Program-made: the position numbers and the translations under genes
Notes under the pieces: generated by a model
Told to the model about the DNA's origin: nothing
The model's input: only the letters and a program-made list of their open reading frames with translations
The model's database searches: none
Shown: in pieces, positions 31,175 through 39,019 of the stretch
How positions within the stretch are numbered: the first letter of the stretch is position 1
How the letters are laid out: each line of letters starts with the position of its first letter
Assembly: GCA_038318455.1 (NCBI GenBank)
Contig: JBBQCF010000006.1
Coordinates: 1-39,096, forward strand
Source of the DNA: UBA12068 sp038318455
Lineage (GTDB): Bacteria > Patescibacteriota > Minisyncoccia > Moranbacterales > GWC2-37-73
Direction: 5' to 3'
Length of the DNA stretch: 39,096 bases

Positions 31175-31542
31175 ATGGATGATTACATGTTTCCAATTTT
31201 TTTGGGATATTCGATTCTGATGGCAATTTCAAGTTTTAGCACAAAATCAGTCTCACTCTCACCCACCTGGCAGTTTTACTATGGCCTCTGCCTCATCTTA
31301 TTATTTTTTCTTTTTCGATATGCGATTTACTGTGGAAAAATTCAGTATGCACAAAAAAGCATAGCGTTTTTCCAGCCATAACACTTGAAACCGCCTGCCT
31401 GATAATTTTTATTGCAGGAATAACAACAGCGATCAATGGTTCGTGGAAAATAAGATTAGAAAAACAAAATAGGAAAAAATATCTCAATGAGGAACAGCCC
31501 ATTGTTACTAATAAATATCACCGAATGGGATCTTTTTTATAG
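31175..31542 (+). pseudogene. Frameshifted small membrane protein, paralogue of the 30549 gene
   Basis: ATG at 31175, preceded by AAGGAG at 7 bases, encodes MDDYMFPIFLGYSILM and then YYGLCLILLFFLFRYAI. The frame shifts at the A tract 31353-31358 and stops at 31381. From there another frame continues (PAITLETACLIIFIAGITTA, then SWKIRLEK) to TAG at 31540. One extra A would restore a protein of about 122 aa that aligns with the 30549 product over its length. Either a true one-base deletion or a homopolymer sequencing error would explain it. Confidence 0.7.
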
Positions 31543-31543
31543 T

Positions 31544-31583
31544 AAAAAGCCGCGCGTCAAAAATGACGAACGCGGCTTTTTTT
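31544..31583 (+). terminator. Terminator of the small-gene cassette
   Basis: GC-rich stem (AAAAAGCCGCG with CGCGGCTTTTT, plus an inner CGTCA/TGACG stem separated by a 2-base bulge) and a T tract. It starts 2 bases after the restored stop of the preceding gene, which supports that longer frame. Confidence 0.85.
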
Positions 31584-31603
31584 CTATTCCATAAATTTCA
31601 TAC

Positions 31604-31683
31604 TTTACCATATGAAGTAGAATGGTAAAATTTGTATTTATGCGAAATACCAAACATTAGCATCGGTGGAGGTTGAACCTCCA
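31604..31683 (-). other. Three successive small hairpins downstream of the stomatin gene
   Basis: TTTACCAT/ATGGTAAA (31604-31611, 31622-31629), GTATTT/AAATAC (31634-31639, 31645-31650) and the 17-base palindrome 31667-31683. They begin 6 bases after the stomatin stop. None has a clean T tract. They may form a structured 3' end. Confidence 0.4.
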
Positions 31684-31688
31684 TAATG

Positions 31689-32462
31689 CTATTTTACTGC
31701 GTCGTTTCCGATCACCTTGATGGCTTCTTGCACGGTGCTCATGAATTGCGCTGGGAAAATGATGGTTGAATTTTTTTCCACAGAAATTTCTGCCATAGTT
31801 TGAAGTGTTCGAAGTTGAAGTGCCACTGGATGAGCAGAGATGATGTCAGCAGCTTCACCAAGTTTAATGGCTGCTTGAAATTCTCCGTCAGCCGCAATAA
31901 TCTTGGCGCGCTTCTCTCTTTCAGCTTCAGCCTCCTTGGCCATCGCTCTTTGCATGTTATCCGGAAGCGCAATGTCCTTGATTTCTACTGCAGTCACCTG
32001 CACTCCCCATGGTTCAGTGTGCTCATCAATGACGTTTTTTATTTGCGCATTAATATCAACGGTTTGCGAAAGAAGCTGGTCAAGTGAAAATTGTCCAACC
32101 ACATTTCGCACAGTTGTTTGAGAAATCTGATTCACAGCTTTGTTAGCATCTTCAATTGCAACCACGGATTTCATTGGGTCCACGATGTGATAATATGCCA
32201 CAGCTGCTATGTCGATTGAAACATTGTCCTTGGTGATGATTTTTTGAGATGGAATGTCCATGGTCACGGTGCGAAGCACTGTGCGTGTCATGTTTTCCAA
32301 GATTGGAATCAAAATGATAAGTCCCGGTCCCCTCACGCCCGTGCATTTACCCAAAAAGAAAATAACACCTCTTTCATATTCCTTCAAAACCTTTAGCGAC
32401 TTTGCCAGCAGAATTACCAGCAAGACGAGCAGGATTGGAAACAGTGATGCGATAACTTCCAT
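31689..32462 (-). CDS. Stomatin/slipin-like SPFH protein
   Basis: Membrane-anchored SPFH/band-7 scaffold that forms oligomers in lipid microdomains. N-terminal hydrophobic hairpin (LFPILLVLLVILLAKSL), then EYERGVIFFLGKCTGVRGPG, TMDIPSQKIITKDNVSIDI, VGQFSLDQLLSQ, and an Ala/Glu-rich helix AMAKEAEAEREKRAKIIAAD. 257 aa, the usual slipin size. The NfeD partner commonly adjacent is not seen. It follows the secreted-protein genes with a 46-base gap in which a TATAAT occurs on the minus strand without a matching -35. Confidence 0.92.
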   Translation of the reverse strand: MEVIASLFPILLVLLVILLAKSLKVLKEYERGVIFFLGKCTGVRGPGLIILIPILENMTRTVLRTVTMDIPSQKIITKDNVSIDIAAVAYYHIVDPMKSVVAIEDANKAVNQISQTTVRNVVGQFSLDQLLSQTVDINAQIKNVIDEHTEPWGVQVTAVEIKDIALPDNMQRAMAKEAEAEREKRAKIIAADGEFQAAIKLGEAADIISAHPVALQLRTLQTMAEISVEKNSTIIFPAQFMSTVQEAIKVIGNDAVK

Positions 32463-32508
32463 ATTTTTTTTAAATTAAATTAATTAAACTACTTTTGCAT
32501 TATACACC

Positions 32509-34885
32509 TTATTGCCACTTTGACATCATAATGCCAAGATCTTTAGAATTTACAAAATTATCAGAATTTAAATCAGAAACTGTTCCAACATGTAGCCAAT
32601 TTGAAACAAGGGTTGCGAAATTTGGAATTGAGTAGGCTAGCAAATGGAATCCAACATTAACAACGACATTCGCAGAGGCTGTAAAATTTGCATTGTCATA
32701 TAAAACCGTAGCGTCATCAGTGGCAGTTACAGTCAGCTGAAAAACTGTGGCGTCATTAAAAGTTGTTTTAATGATTGAAGATGGTCGCTTGCCGGAAAAA
32801 AATGCGGAAGGCGTATAAAAAGTTGCTGATCCGAGTTCATCAGTGACTCCTGACCAGATATTTATATTTCCTTGCTTAAGAGTAACCATCGATCCAACTC
32901 CCGCATTATTAAGTGTCACCTTATGAGCACCAATTTCTAAGGAATTAAATTTAATTACAGCTGCCCCACTAAGATGAGAAGCTGGAGTTGTTCCGTTGTA
33001 TCCACGAGTGCAATTAGAAAGCGTTACTGGAGAATTTCCAGAAACTGCGCCCACAAGTATCTGTTCAGTTTCGACCATTAGCACGTTGCCTTCCACAATA
33101 TTAGCACCCGACGCAGTGAGAGTTGTCTGGGTAGCATCAATTGCACTTGAAAGCGTGGCCACTGGATTATATACATTTGAAAAGTCATAACTACCACCAT
33201 CGCTAACATCAAATCCTGTGTTAGAATTTGTGATAACAACATTCTTATCACCACTGGTATAAAAACCATATGCAATTGGCTTGCCGAAAGAGCCAGGCAA
33301 AATAGTCATAGTGTTATTATCAATAAGAATATTATTCACGTCAGTACCATCATTGCCTCCGAATTTAAATATATTATTATTACTGCTAAGAGTGTTGTCG
33401 TGAATCTTAAAATATCCCCCTTTACCAAATCTAGCGGATTGAAAAGCAAAATCTGCCGCAAACTTACTAGCATCGGGAGATGTCACACTAATTGTATTAT
33501 TATAAACATCAATTGAATCTGCGCCATTAGACAATGTTGCGTTAATGCCATAAATACCATGCACACTGCTAGCAGTTAAACTGCCGGTAATTGTATTTCC
33601 ATAAATAGACACATCTTTCATAACAGTACTGCCCCAGTTGCGCAGACGTATGCCGACAGCTTCAAGACCATTCTCATCATATTCGACATTACGCACTTCA
33701 TCTAAATTAAGAATCTGATTATCATGAATTTTACCGCCAATAGCAGAAGCGCCTCCTGGCGCCACTCCCAAGCAACCAACACTGTCAATTAAAATTCCAC
33801 GCCCATGCGTGTTTGGCTGAATAACATTATTAGCTATTTCAAAATTGTTTCCACCAGAACCTAGAGAAATTCCATAACCCTCTGTGACCTTCTCCTCATC
33901 ACGAATTGTATTTCTATTAAAAGTTGAACTAATGATACCATGAGCTAAACACTGGTCAGATCTTATTCCATATTGTGGCATGTTGTTGATAATATTATTA
34001 TCAACCAAAATTACACCGCTTGGACCAACTAAGTACAAACCACCTACGCCGTGCATTCTATTGAAAACATACATAGAGTAGTTATCGGTATTATTTATTG
34101 TGTTATTAATCACAGTTGGATTACTAGGATAATTTAATCTTATTCCATCAGTATTTATACCATTAAAATTTATAATCAAATTATCCACAGTTGGATCACT
34201 GCCAGATAAATAGACACCATTACTGCGAATTCCATTTCCCAATCCTTGAGAAATTGTTCCATTTTTTATAGTAAAATTTTTTGCTCCGCCATAAAAAGAA
34301 GCATCCGTAATGTCTGGCGCTGATCTCCACTGAACAGTGGTTTCCAAATACGATTTACTATATACTCCATAATCAAGTGCTGGTTTTATATCTACCATTC
34401 CAACATTGCAGGTACCAACCGAAATACATTCCAGTTGCAATTTAACATCCTCATCTATTACTGGCTTATAGCGAGTTTCGTCGGTTAAATTCCCATCAGT
34501 TGCATATCCACGATGCAGACTACTGTAAGTAAAATGAATTAATTCAGAGTCTGCAGGAGCAATAACAAAGTATACCAGACCAATTTTCAAAATCACGATT
34601 AAGCGCTTCAGAAAAATTAGCATTGCCATAAGTCACAATGTGCCCTTGCAAATCCAAAGTAACATCGTTTGCCTTAGCCACAAAGGCAGTAGTCGGAGCT
34701 ATAATATCTGAAGTTAAACAATACGTCTTGTTCGCTTGATCAAGCTTATACGGAAAAGTGTCATACGAATTAATATTCAAATCGCAAGAAGCTTGAGCAA
34801 AACTTGAAAAAACAAAAAATTCTGCCGACATAAAAAAACTTATTACCAATATTTTTATCAATTTTTTATTTTGTATTATCAACAT
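32509..34885 (-). pseudogene. Secreted right-handed beta-helix protein with dockerin-like end, frameshifted
   Basis: Two frames overlap and together make one protein of about 790 aa. The first (ATG 34885) gives a signal peptide (LIKILVISFFMSAEFFVFSS, cleavage after AQA) and the start of a beta-helix (YCLTSDIIAP, VTLDLQGHIVTYGN). Near 34580-34592 (TTTTGAAAATTGG on the minus strand) one extra base shifts the frame. The second frame carries many helix rungs (VYLSGSDPTVDNLIINFNG, IHDNQILNL, IYGNTITGS) and ends with a calcium-loop module DLNSDNFVNSKDLG before MMSKW. A homopolymer sequencing error is as likely as true inactivation. Parallel beta-helix proteins often bind or cleave polysaccharides; no catalytic motif is recognised. 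Confidence 0.75.
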
Positions 34886-34891
34886 ATTTTT

Positions 34892-34900
34892 ATTATAGCA
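34892..34900 (-). promoter_or_regulatory. Extended -10 promoter placed for a leaderless mRNA
   Basis: Minus strand TGCTATAAT, hexamer 34892-34897, ends exactly 6 bases before the ATG at 34885. No Shine-Dalgarno site fits between, so the transcript should start at or very near the ATG. Confidence 0.55.
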
Positions 34901-34951
34901 TTTTTTCCTAAATTTCTTCTTTATTTCTTTTCGCATTCGCATTTTTGAATT

Positions 34952-34990
34952 TTACTTTATGAACTTTCAACTTTATAACTTTATAAACTC
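34952..34990 (-). repeat. Single-arm AACTTTATA word repeat
   Basis: Words ACTTTATGA, ACTTTCA, ACTTTATA, ACTTTATAA between two secreted-protein genes. No clear opposite arm. It abuts the stop of the gene at 34991. Confidence 0.55.
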
Positions 34991-36124
34991 TTACTCCCAC
35001 TTACTCATCATAACACCTAAATCTTTTGTATTTACAATGTTGTCAGAATTTAAATCGCTATTCAGACTAGAGCCTGTGTTTAGCCAAGAAGTAACAATGT
35101 CAGTGAAATTTAAAATTGAATATGTTGCTGGAGAATTAACAATAGGTCCAATAAATGGATTACCGTAAGAATCAACATTAAGCGGAGTGGTATTTTGAAT
35201 CACCATGTCATCCAAATCCACATAATATGGTCGATCAAGTCCAGGATTCTTCTGATTAGAAAGAAATTCCATCCATGTCCAACCATCTCTAGCAACAACA
35301 TCTCCTCCACTCCAATTTATATTATCTTTTTTATCAAGCAAAATGCCATCAACCCAAATATATCCACCGCCATTACTAGAAGGAGAATCCACTGTATCCA
35401 TTTTTAAATAAATTTCAAAAGAGTGCCAGCTTCCATCAGACTTGCCAACACCATTTGCCATAATGTCCGGATAAATAGTATTCCATCCTCCAAATATTGA
35501 CGATGAATAATTATCAATATGGTCTTGTGCCCAACCTCCTTGATTATATATCCTGTAACCATTAGCACCATTGAGTTGTCCAATCAAACTTCCCCCGATA
35601 TAATTGCTAGCATCTTGAGGACCAGCTCTTAGATAAATGCTTTTTGGCGAAATCGCCTTTGCTGGAAAAAGTTTCCATTCAAATTCATTTTCGTATCGCT
35701 CATACCACCTAATCCAAAGTTCTTTTTGCGGAGTTGTAAAATTAATTCTTATTGTACCCGTATCAAGATTATCTGAACTAACTGTTAAATCATCAACGAC
35801 GCTTCCCTTCCAAAATCGCGCTCCATTACCTCCTCTACCAACTGGATTATTTGAATTTGTTGTAACTTGAGTATATTTCATTCCATCAACAGAATCCAAC
35901 CCTGTTGCTCCCCAAGACCAATATATTCCATCATTTTGAACTGTGGCACAATCCAAGCTACTTCCAGCTCCACGTTGCATACATTCTGGATAGTTAAATG
36001 TTGTTTCCCATTTTCCATTAGAGTCAAAAGTAATTGCCGCTTTTGCGTCAATGTAAACAAAAAAAATCATTAACACAGAAATGCTAACCAAAAATTTCTT
36101 GTACTTAACAAGATTTATATTCAT
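34991..36124 (-). CDS. Secreted protein with lectin/lyase-like domain and dockerin-like end
   Basis: 377 aa. Signal peptide (FLVSISVLMIFFVYIDAKA), then a beta-rich domain with ELWIRWYERYENEFEWKLFP, DGSWHSFEIYLKMDT and GGGYIWVDGILLDKKDNINW; this pattern resembles concanavalin-like jelly rolls, including polysaccharide lyases and glucanases. The C-terminus is ILNFTDIVTSWLNTG followed by DLNSDNIVNTKDLGVMMSKW, shared with the neighbouring beta-helix protein. The frame is intact. Exported, probably surface-attached or released; enzymatic activity is not shown. It starts 25 bases after tatD but has its own extended -10 promoter. Confidence 0.7.
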   Translation of the reverse strand: MNINLVKYKKFLVSISVLMIFFVYIDAKAAITFDSNGKWETTFNYPECMQRGAGSSLDCATVQNDGIYWSWGATGLDSVDGMKYTQVTTNSNNPVGRGGNGARFWKGSVVDDLTVSSDNLDTGTIRINFTTPQKELWIRWYERYENEFEWKLFPAKAISPKSIYLRAGPQDASNYIGGSLIGQLNGANGYRIYNQGGWAQDHIDNYSSSIFGGWNTIYPDIMANGVGKSDGSWHSFEIYLKMDTVDSPSSNGGGYIWVDGILLDKKDNINWSGGDVVARDGWTWMEFLSNQKNPGLDRPYYVDLDDMVIQNTTPLNVDSYGNPFIGPIVNSPATYSILNFTDIVTSWLNTGSSLNSDLNSDNIVNTKDLGVMMSKWE

Positions 36125-36130
36125 GTATTC

Positions 36131-36139
36131 ATTATACCA
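36131..36139 (-). promoter_or_regulatory. Extended -10 promoter placed for a leaderless mRNA
   Basis: Minus strand TGGTATAAT, hexamer 36131-36136, ends exactly 6 bases before the ATG at 36124, the same geometry as at 34892. There is no -35 match and no ribosome site. Confidence 0.55.
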
Positions 36140-36149
36140 CTTTTTCTAT

Positions 36150-37067
36150 CTATTTTAAACCAAATAAATTTATAGCATTTTGCGTAGTTTTCTCTGCCAC
36201 TTCTTCAAGAGAAATATTTTTCACGCTGGCGATTTTTTCAGCCACCTGTCTAACAAACAGAGGCTCATTGCGACTTCCCCGCTCTAGTGGTCTTGGAGTA
36301 AGATAGGGACAGTCCGTTTCAATGACAATATTTTCAAGATCCGTCTCGCGAATCAACTTGTCATAACTTTCTCCATATGTTGCAATTCCATTGAGTCCAA
36401 TTTTATATCCAAGATCAAAAAACTTTTGCGCTGTTTTCACGCTTCCAATGAAGCTGTGCACAATGCCTTTCTTTTTCACTGGGTATTTGATAAGTATTTC
36501 CAACAAATCATCATATCCATCCCAGCAATGCAGCATCACTGGTTTTTGAACTTCATTTGCCAGTCTAATAAATTCTATCAAAGTTTCTTTTTGCAGTTTT
36601 TTCAAAAATTCCACATCATCACTTTCTTCAAAATGATGATAATCCAAACCAATTTCACCAATCGCCACAACTTTTTCGTCACGTGCCAATTCTAAATATT
36701 TTTCATATTCAAAAATTTCACCAGTAGTGGTAATTTCCTTGCCCGCCACACTATGCGAAGCATTGTGGGAGGGTTCTTCTTCCAATTCCCAAGGATCCAC
36801 ATGCGTGAAGCTTCCCTTTTTGAGATGCACTGGATGGATTCCCACGGCTGCCCAAACTCCACCCTTAGAAGCTAAGCCTCCTATAGGAGGCTTAGCTTCT
36901 TTATCTTCAAACATGTGAGCATATTCCACGGCGCGCTTGGAAGTGGAATATTGACTGCCAACATTCACCACGCTCACATTTTCAGCAAGTGCTCTTTTCA
37001 AAACATCTTCGCCATCATCTTTGAAAGCATTGAAATTGACGTGGGCATGAGTATCAAATAGTTTCAT
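36150..37067 (-). CDS. tatD: TatD-family metal-dependent deoxyribonuclease
   Basis: TIM-barrel hydrolase. Metal ligands: DTHAHVNF at the start, AIGEIGLDYHH, MLHCWDG, VHSFIG and ETDCPYLTP are all present. At 305 aa it is about 45 residues longer than usual. The surplus coincides with two palindromic DNA elements read in frame: EAKPPIGGLAS at about residues 56-67, just before VWAAVGIHP, and EPSHNASHSVAGK at about 98-110, between VGIHP and the AIGE strand. Both fall in loops by family comparison, so activity could persist. A related element lies just upstream of the start. Confidence 0.93.
   Translation of the reverse strand: MKLFDTHAHVNFNAFKDDGEDVLKRALAENVSVVNVGSQYSTSKRAVEYAHMFEDKEAKPPIGGLASKGGVWAAVGIHPVHLKKGSFTHVDPWELEEEPSHNASHSVAGKEITTTGEIFEYEKYLELARDEKVVAIGEIGLDYHHFEESDDVEFLKKLQKETLIEFIRLANEVQKPVMLHCWDGYDDLLEILIKYPVKKKGIVHSFIGSVKTAQKFFDLGYKIGLNGIATYGESYDKLIRETDLENIVIETDCPYLTPRPLERGSRNEPLFVRQVAEKIASVKNISLEEVAEKTTQNAINLFGLK
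36739..36773. mobile_element. Palindromic element inside tatD (GCCCGCC type)
   Basis: Imperfect hairpin starting TTGCCCGCCACA and ending AGCATTGTGGGAGGG, with an inner ATGC/GCAT stem. It is read in frame by tatD. It shares its beginning (TTGCCCGCC) and end (AGCATTG[T/C]GGG) with the element at 37074-37115. Confidence 0.6.
36867..36900. mobile_element. Perfect 34-base palindrome inside tatD
   Basis: 15-bp arms around a central TATA, perfect throughout. On the coding strand it is read as EAKPPIGGLAS. Neighbouring tatD sequence on both sides is conserved, so the palindrome looks inserted. Confidence 0.7.
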
Positions 37068-37073
37068 GTAATT

Positions 37074-37115
37074 TTGCCCGCCTGCATCAGCTATACTAAA
37101 AGCATTGCGGGCAGG
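37074..37115. mobile_element. Palindromic element upstream of tatD (GCCCGCC type)
   Basis: Begins TTGCCCGCCTGCA and ends AGCATTGCGGGCAGG; TGCCCGC pairs with GCGGGCA. It starts 7 bases before the tatD ATG and would fold in the mRNA leader, possibly limiting translation. Confidence 0.6.
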
Positions 37116-37155
37116 TATCTCGTATAAAGTATTATGTATAAATGCACTATAATAT

Positions 37156-37185
37156 ATTATACGCTTGCCATAGCATAAAATGCAA
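37156..37185 (-). promoter_or_regulatory. Candidate tatD promoter
   Basis: Minus strand TTGCAT (37180-37185), 18 bases, TATAAT (37156-37161). The leader would include the palindromic element. Confidence 0.5.
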
Positions 37186-37191
37186 TTAGAA

Positions 37192-37227
37192 AAATAAAAA
37201 GGCTCACGAAATATTTCGTGAGCCTTT
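37192..37227 (-). terminator. Terminator after the lipoprotein gene
   Basis: A perfect 30-base palindrome (37198-37227), 24 bases past the stop, with a T-rich tract on the minus strand. Confidence 0.85.
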
Positions 37228-37250
37228 GCAGCAAATTTTAAAAAAATAAA

Positions 37251-38840
37251 CTATTGTCCCCATTTAGCAATAAGTAGTTGTTCTGAAATAGCTATTTTTG
37301 GCGCAATTTCAGTCCAACCAGAGCTATTTTTATACGTATAAATAAGTCTTATTGAATCTGTTTTTCCCGACTTATCCGTAATAGTAAAAGTCATACCCAT
37401 GCTGCCTTTAGATGAATCTCCAGCTATTGTTCCAGAACAACTATACACCCCATCGCCAGCAATATCATCACCTGCAATTCCTTTATCATTAATATTTATT
37501 TGAGGATTCATATATCCATCATCTGTTACGTATCTAACAGAATCAATCTCGCCCAAGCCATTAGGATGAGTGATTGCTATTTGCGCGACCACTATAGCAC
37601 TACTTGTGCCAGAGCTTGGACTCAAAGTTGCCCAGCCGATAATAGGTTTTGCATCAACACTTCCAGCTGGCTTTGTTTTTGAATATTGATCAGCAGGCGT
37701 TAGTAGTTTATCATTATCATCAATCACTATGCCCTGACGATTATTTGCACCATACTCCTCATACATTCGCTCGGATAATCCAACGCAATTAAAAACCATC
37801 AGACCTTTTACGCTAATGCCCTTGAGCATGCCAAATAAAACGCCCAGGCTTTGATCAGTAGCATAAGGTTTTCCGACTTGCCCAATCGCAAATTTAACTC
37901 CCATATTTCTTTCGTATGTAGTGAGTGAAAACTCTGCTGATTCCCTAGCTCCCATATACACAGAATTCCCTTGGAAATTTTTCTCAACCTCACAACTTTG
38001 TGTCGTGTTGGGAATTTTATAATATGAATATATAACTCCCTGACCAATAAGAGCTTCCACTACATTGAATTTCTTGCAGCGAATAACATCTGGGGAAGCG
38101 AATTTTTCATTATCACCTTCCCACACTTTTTCACCCGTATAAATTCCCACATGTCCCGGTATCCAGCCGGATGTTTTTCCGCCATCAAATGTGCTCAAGC
38201 GATACAACAAATCACCAGGTTGAGGTGTACCAAGATTCTTTGGAGGCATACCACTCAAACCAGCAAGGGCATGAAAACTAAAATGATTTATTTGCCCTGT
38301 GACAATATTGGCAGCAGTGTCGATTGAAATTATTTTTTCTTCAGACCAAGTTTTAGTTGCCTCATTAAAAGCATATAACTTAAGACCAGTTTTACTTTCA
38401 ACTCCTGCTTGTTTTAAGTCTTCTATCGTAAATGGTATTTTCAAGGTGGCTGGAACAACAAATGTTGTACCACTTGGACCAAATGACGTCGGCACTCCGA
38501 CAAAATTCAAACCCACAGGAAGAGCTGGTGGATTATTAACACTTCCGACACTTATATTTGTATTTTGAGAAAGTGCGCCTGCAGGAATAGTTAGCTTCCT
38601 GCCCTTAAGAATATTGTCAGCAATTACAACCTCCACGGTGCCACCAGTTATTGCAACCACGGATTTATTCATGACTGGCGTAATTGACGTGCTGTAATTA
38701 TCTTGTTTGGCGCTCGCTGGAGTTGTTGCAACGGTTGGAGTAACAATTGAGGATTCATTTGTTTTTTCGCCTCCACCACAGCCAACAAAAAAAGCGGCTA
38801 AGAAAAACGCAGACAAAATAATAAACAAATTAGTTTTCAT
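37251..38840 (-). CDS. Lipoprotein with permuted papain-like (YiiX/NlpC-P60-type) domain
   Basis: 529 aa. Lipoprotein signal peptide with lipobox FVGC (Cys21), a Thr/Ser-rich linker, then a beta domain with ZU5-like wording (GRKLTIPAGALSQNT, GPSGTTFVVPATLKIPF). Next comes a hydrolase-like domain: PGDLLYRLSTFDGG, GHVGIY (His230), GKPYATD, then FNCVGLSERMYEEYG (Cys352). His before Cys is the order of circularly permuted papain-fold proteins such as YiiX, which act on peptides or lipids. A C-terminal Ig-like domain has DDIAGDGVYS and TDKSGKTDS. AAAGGAG lies 6 bases before ATG. It is probably an outer-face envelope enzyme; the substrate is unknown. Confidence 0.78.
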   Translation of the reverse strand: MKTNLFIILSAFFLAAFFVGCGGGEKTNESSIVTPTVATTPASAKQDNYSTSITPVMNKSVVAITGGTVEVVIADNILKGRKLTIPAGALSQNTNISVGSVNNPPALPVGLNFVGVPTSFGPSGTTFVVPATLKIPFTIEDLKQAGVESKTGLKLYAFNEATKTWSEEKIISIDTAANIVTGQINHFSFHALAGLSGMPPKNLGTPQPGDLLYRLSTFDGGKTSGWIPGHVGIYTGEKVWEGDNEKFASPDVIRCKKFNVVEALIGQGVIYSYYKIPNTTQSCEVEKNFQGNSVYMGARESAEFSLTTYERNMGVKFAIGQVGKPYATDQSLGVLFGMLKGISVKGLMVFNCVGLSERMYEEYGANNRQGIVIDDNDKLLTPADQYSKTKPAGSVDAKPIIGWATLSPSSGTSSAIVVAQIAITHPNGLGEIDSVRYVTDDGYMNPQININDKGIAGDDIAGDGVYSCSGTIAGDSSKGSMGMTFTITDKSGKTDSIRLIYTYKNSSGWTEIAPKIAISEQLLIAKWGQ

Positions 38841-38953
38841 GTCTATCTCCTTTTGTTTGATGATCTATTAAAATCAAATCCACATCCCCGTCACAAAAAA
38901 ACTGTTCTCCCACTCCTTTCTTATTTATTTTTTAAGATACTAAATTTATACAT

Positions 38954-38982
38954 AAAAATGCTATCATTATGATAGCATTTTT
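38954..38982 (-). terminator. Terminator after the gene at the right edge
   Basis: Perfect 13-bp stem (38954-38966 with 38970-38982), 3-base loop, T tract on the minus strand. Confidence 0.8.
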
Positions 38983-39019
38983 AAAAAGATTTGTATATTT
39001 TAATTGATACAATATATAT

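Noticed and set aside
31667..31683. GGAGGTT/AACCTCC palindrome as a T-box or riboswitch
   Set aside because: It lies downstream of the stomatin stop between convergent genes, with no gene for it to control and no further conserved structure recognised.
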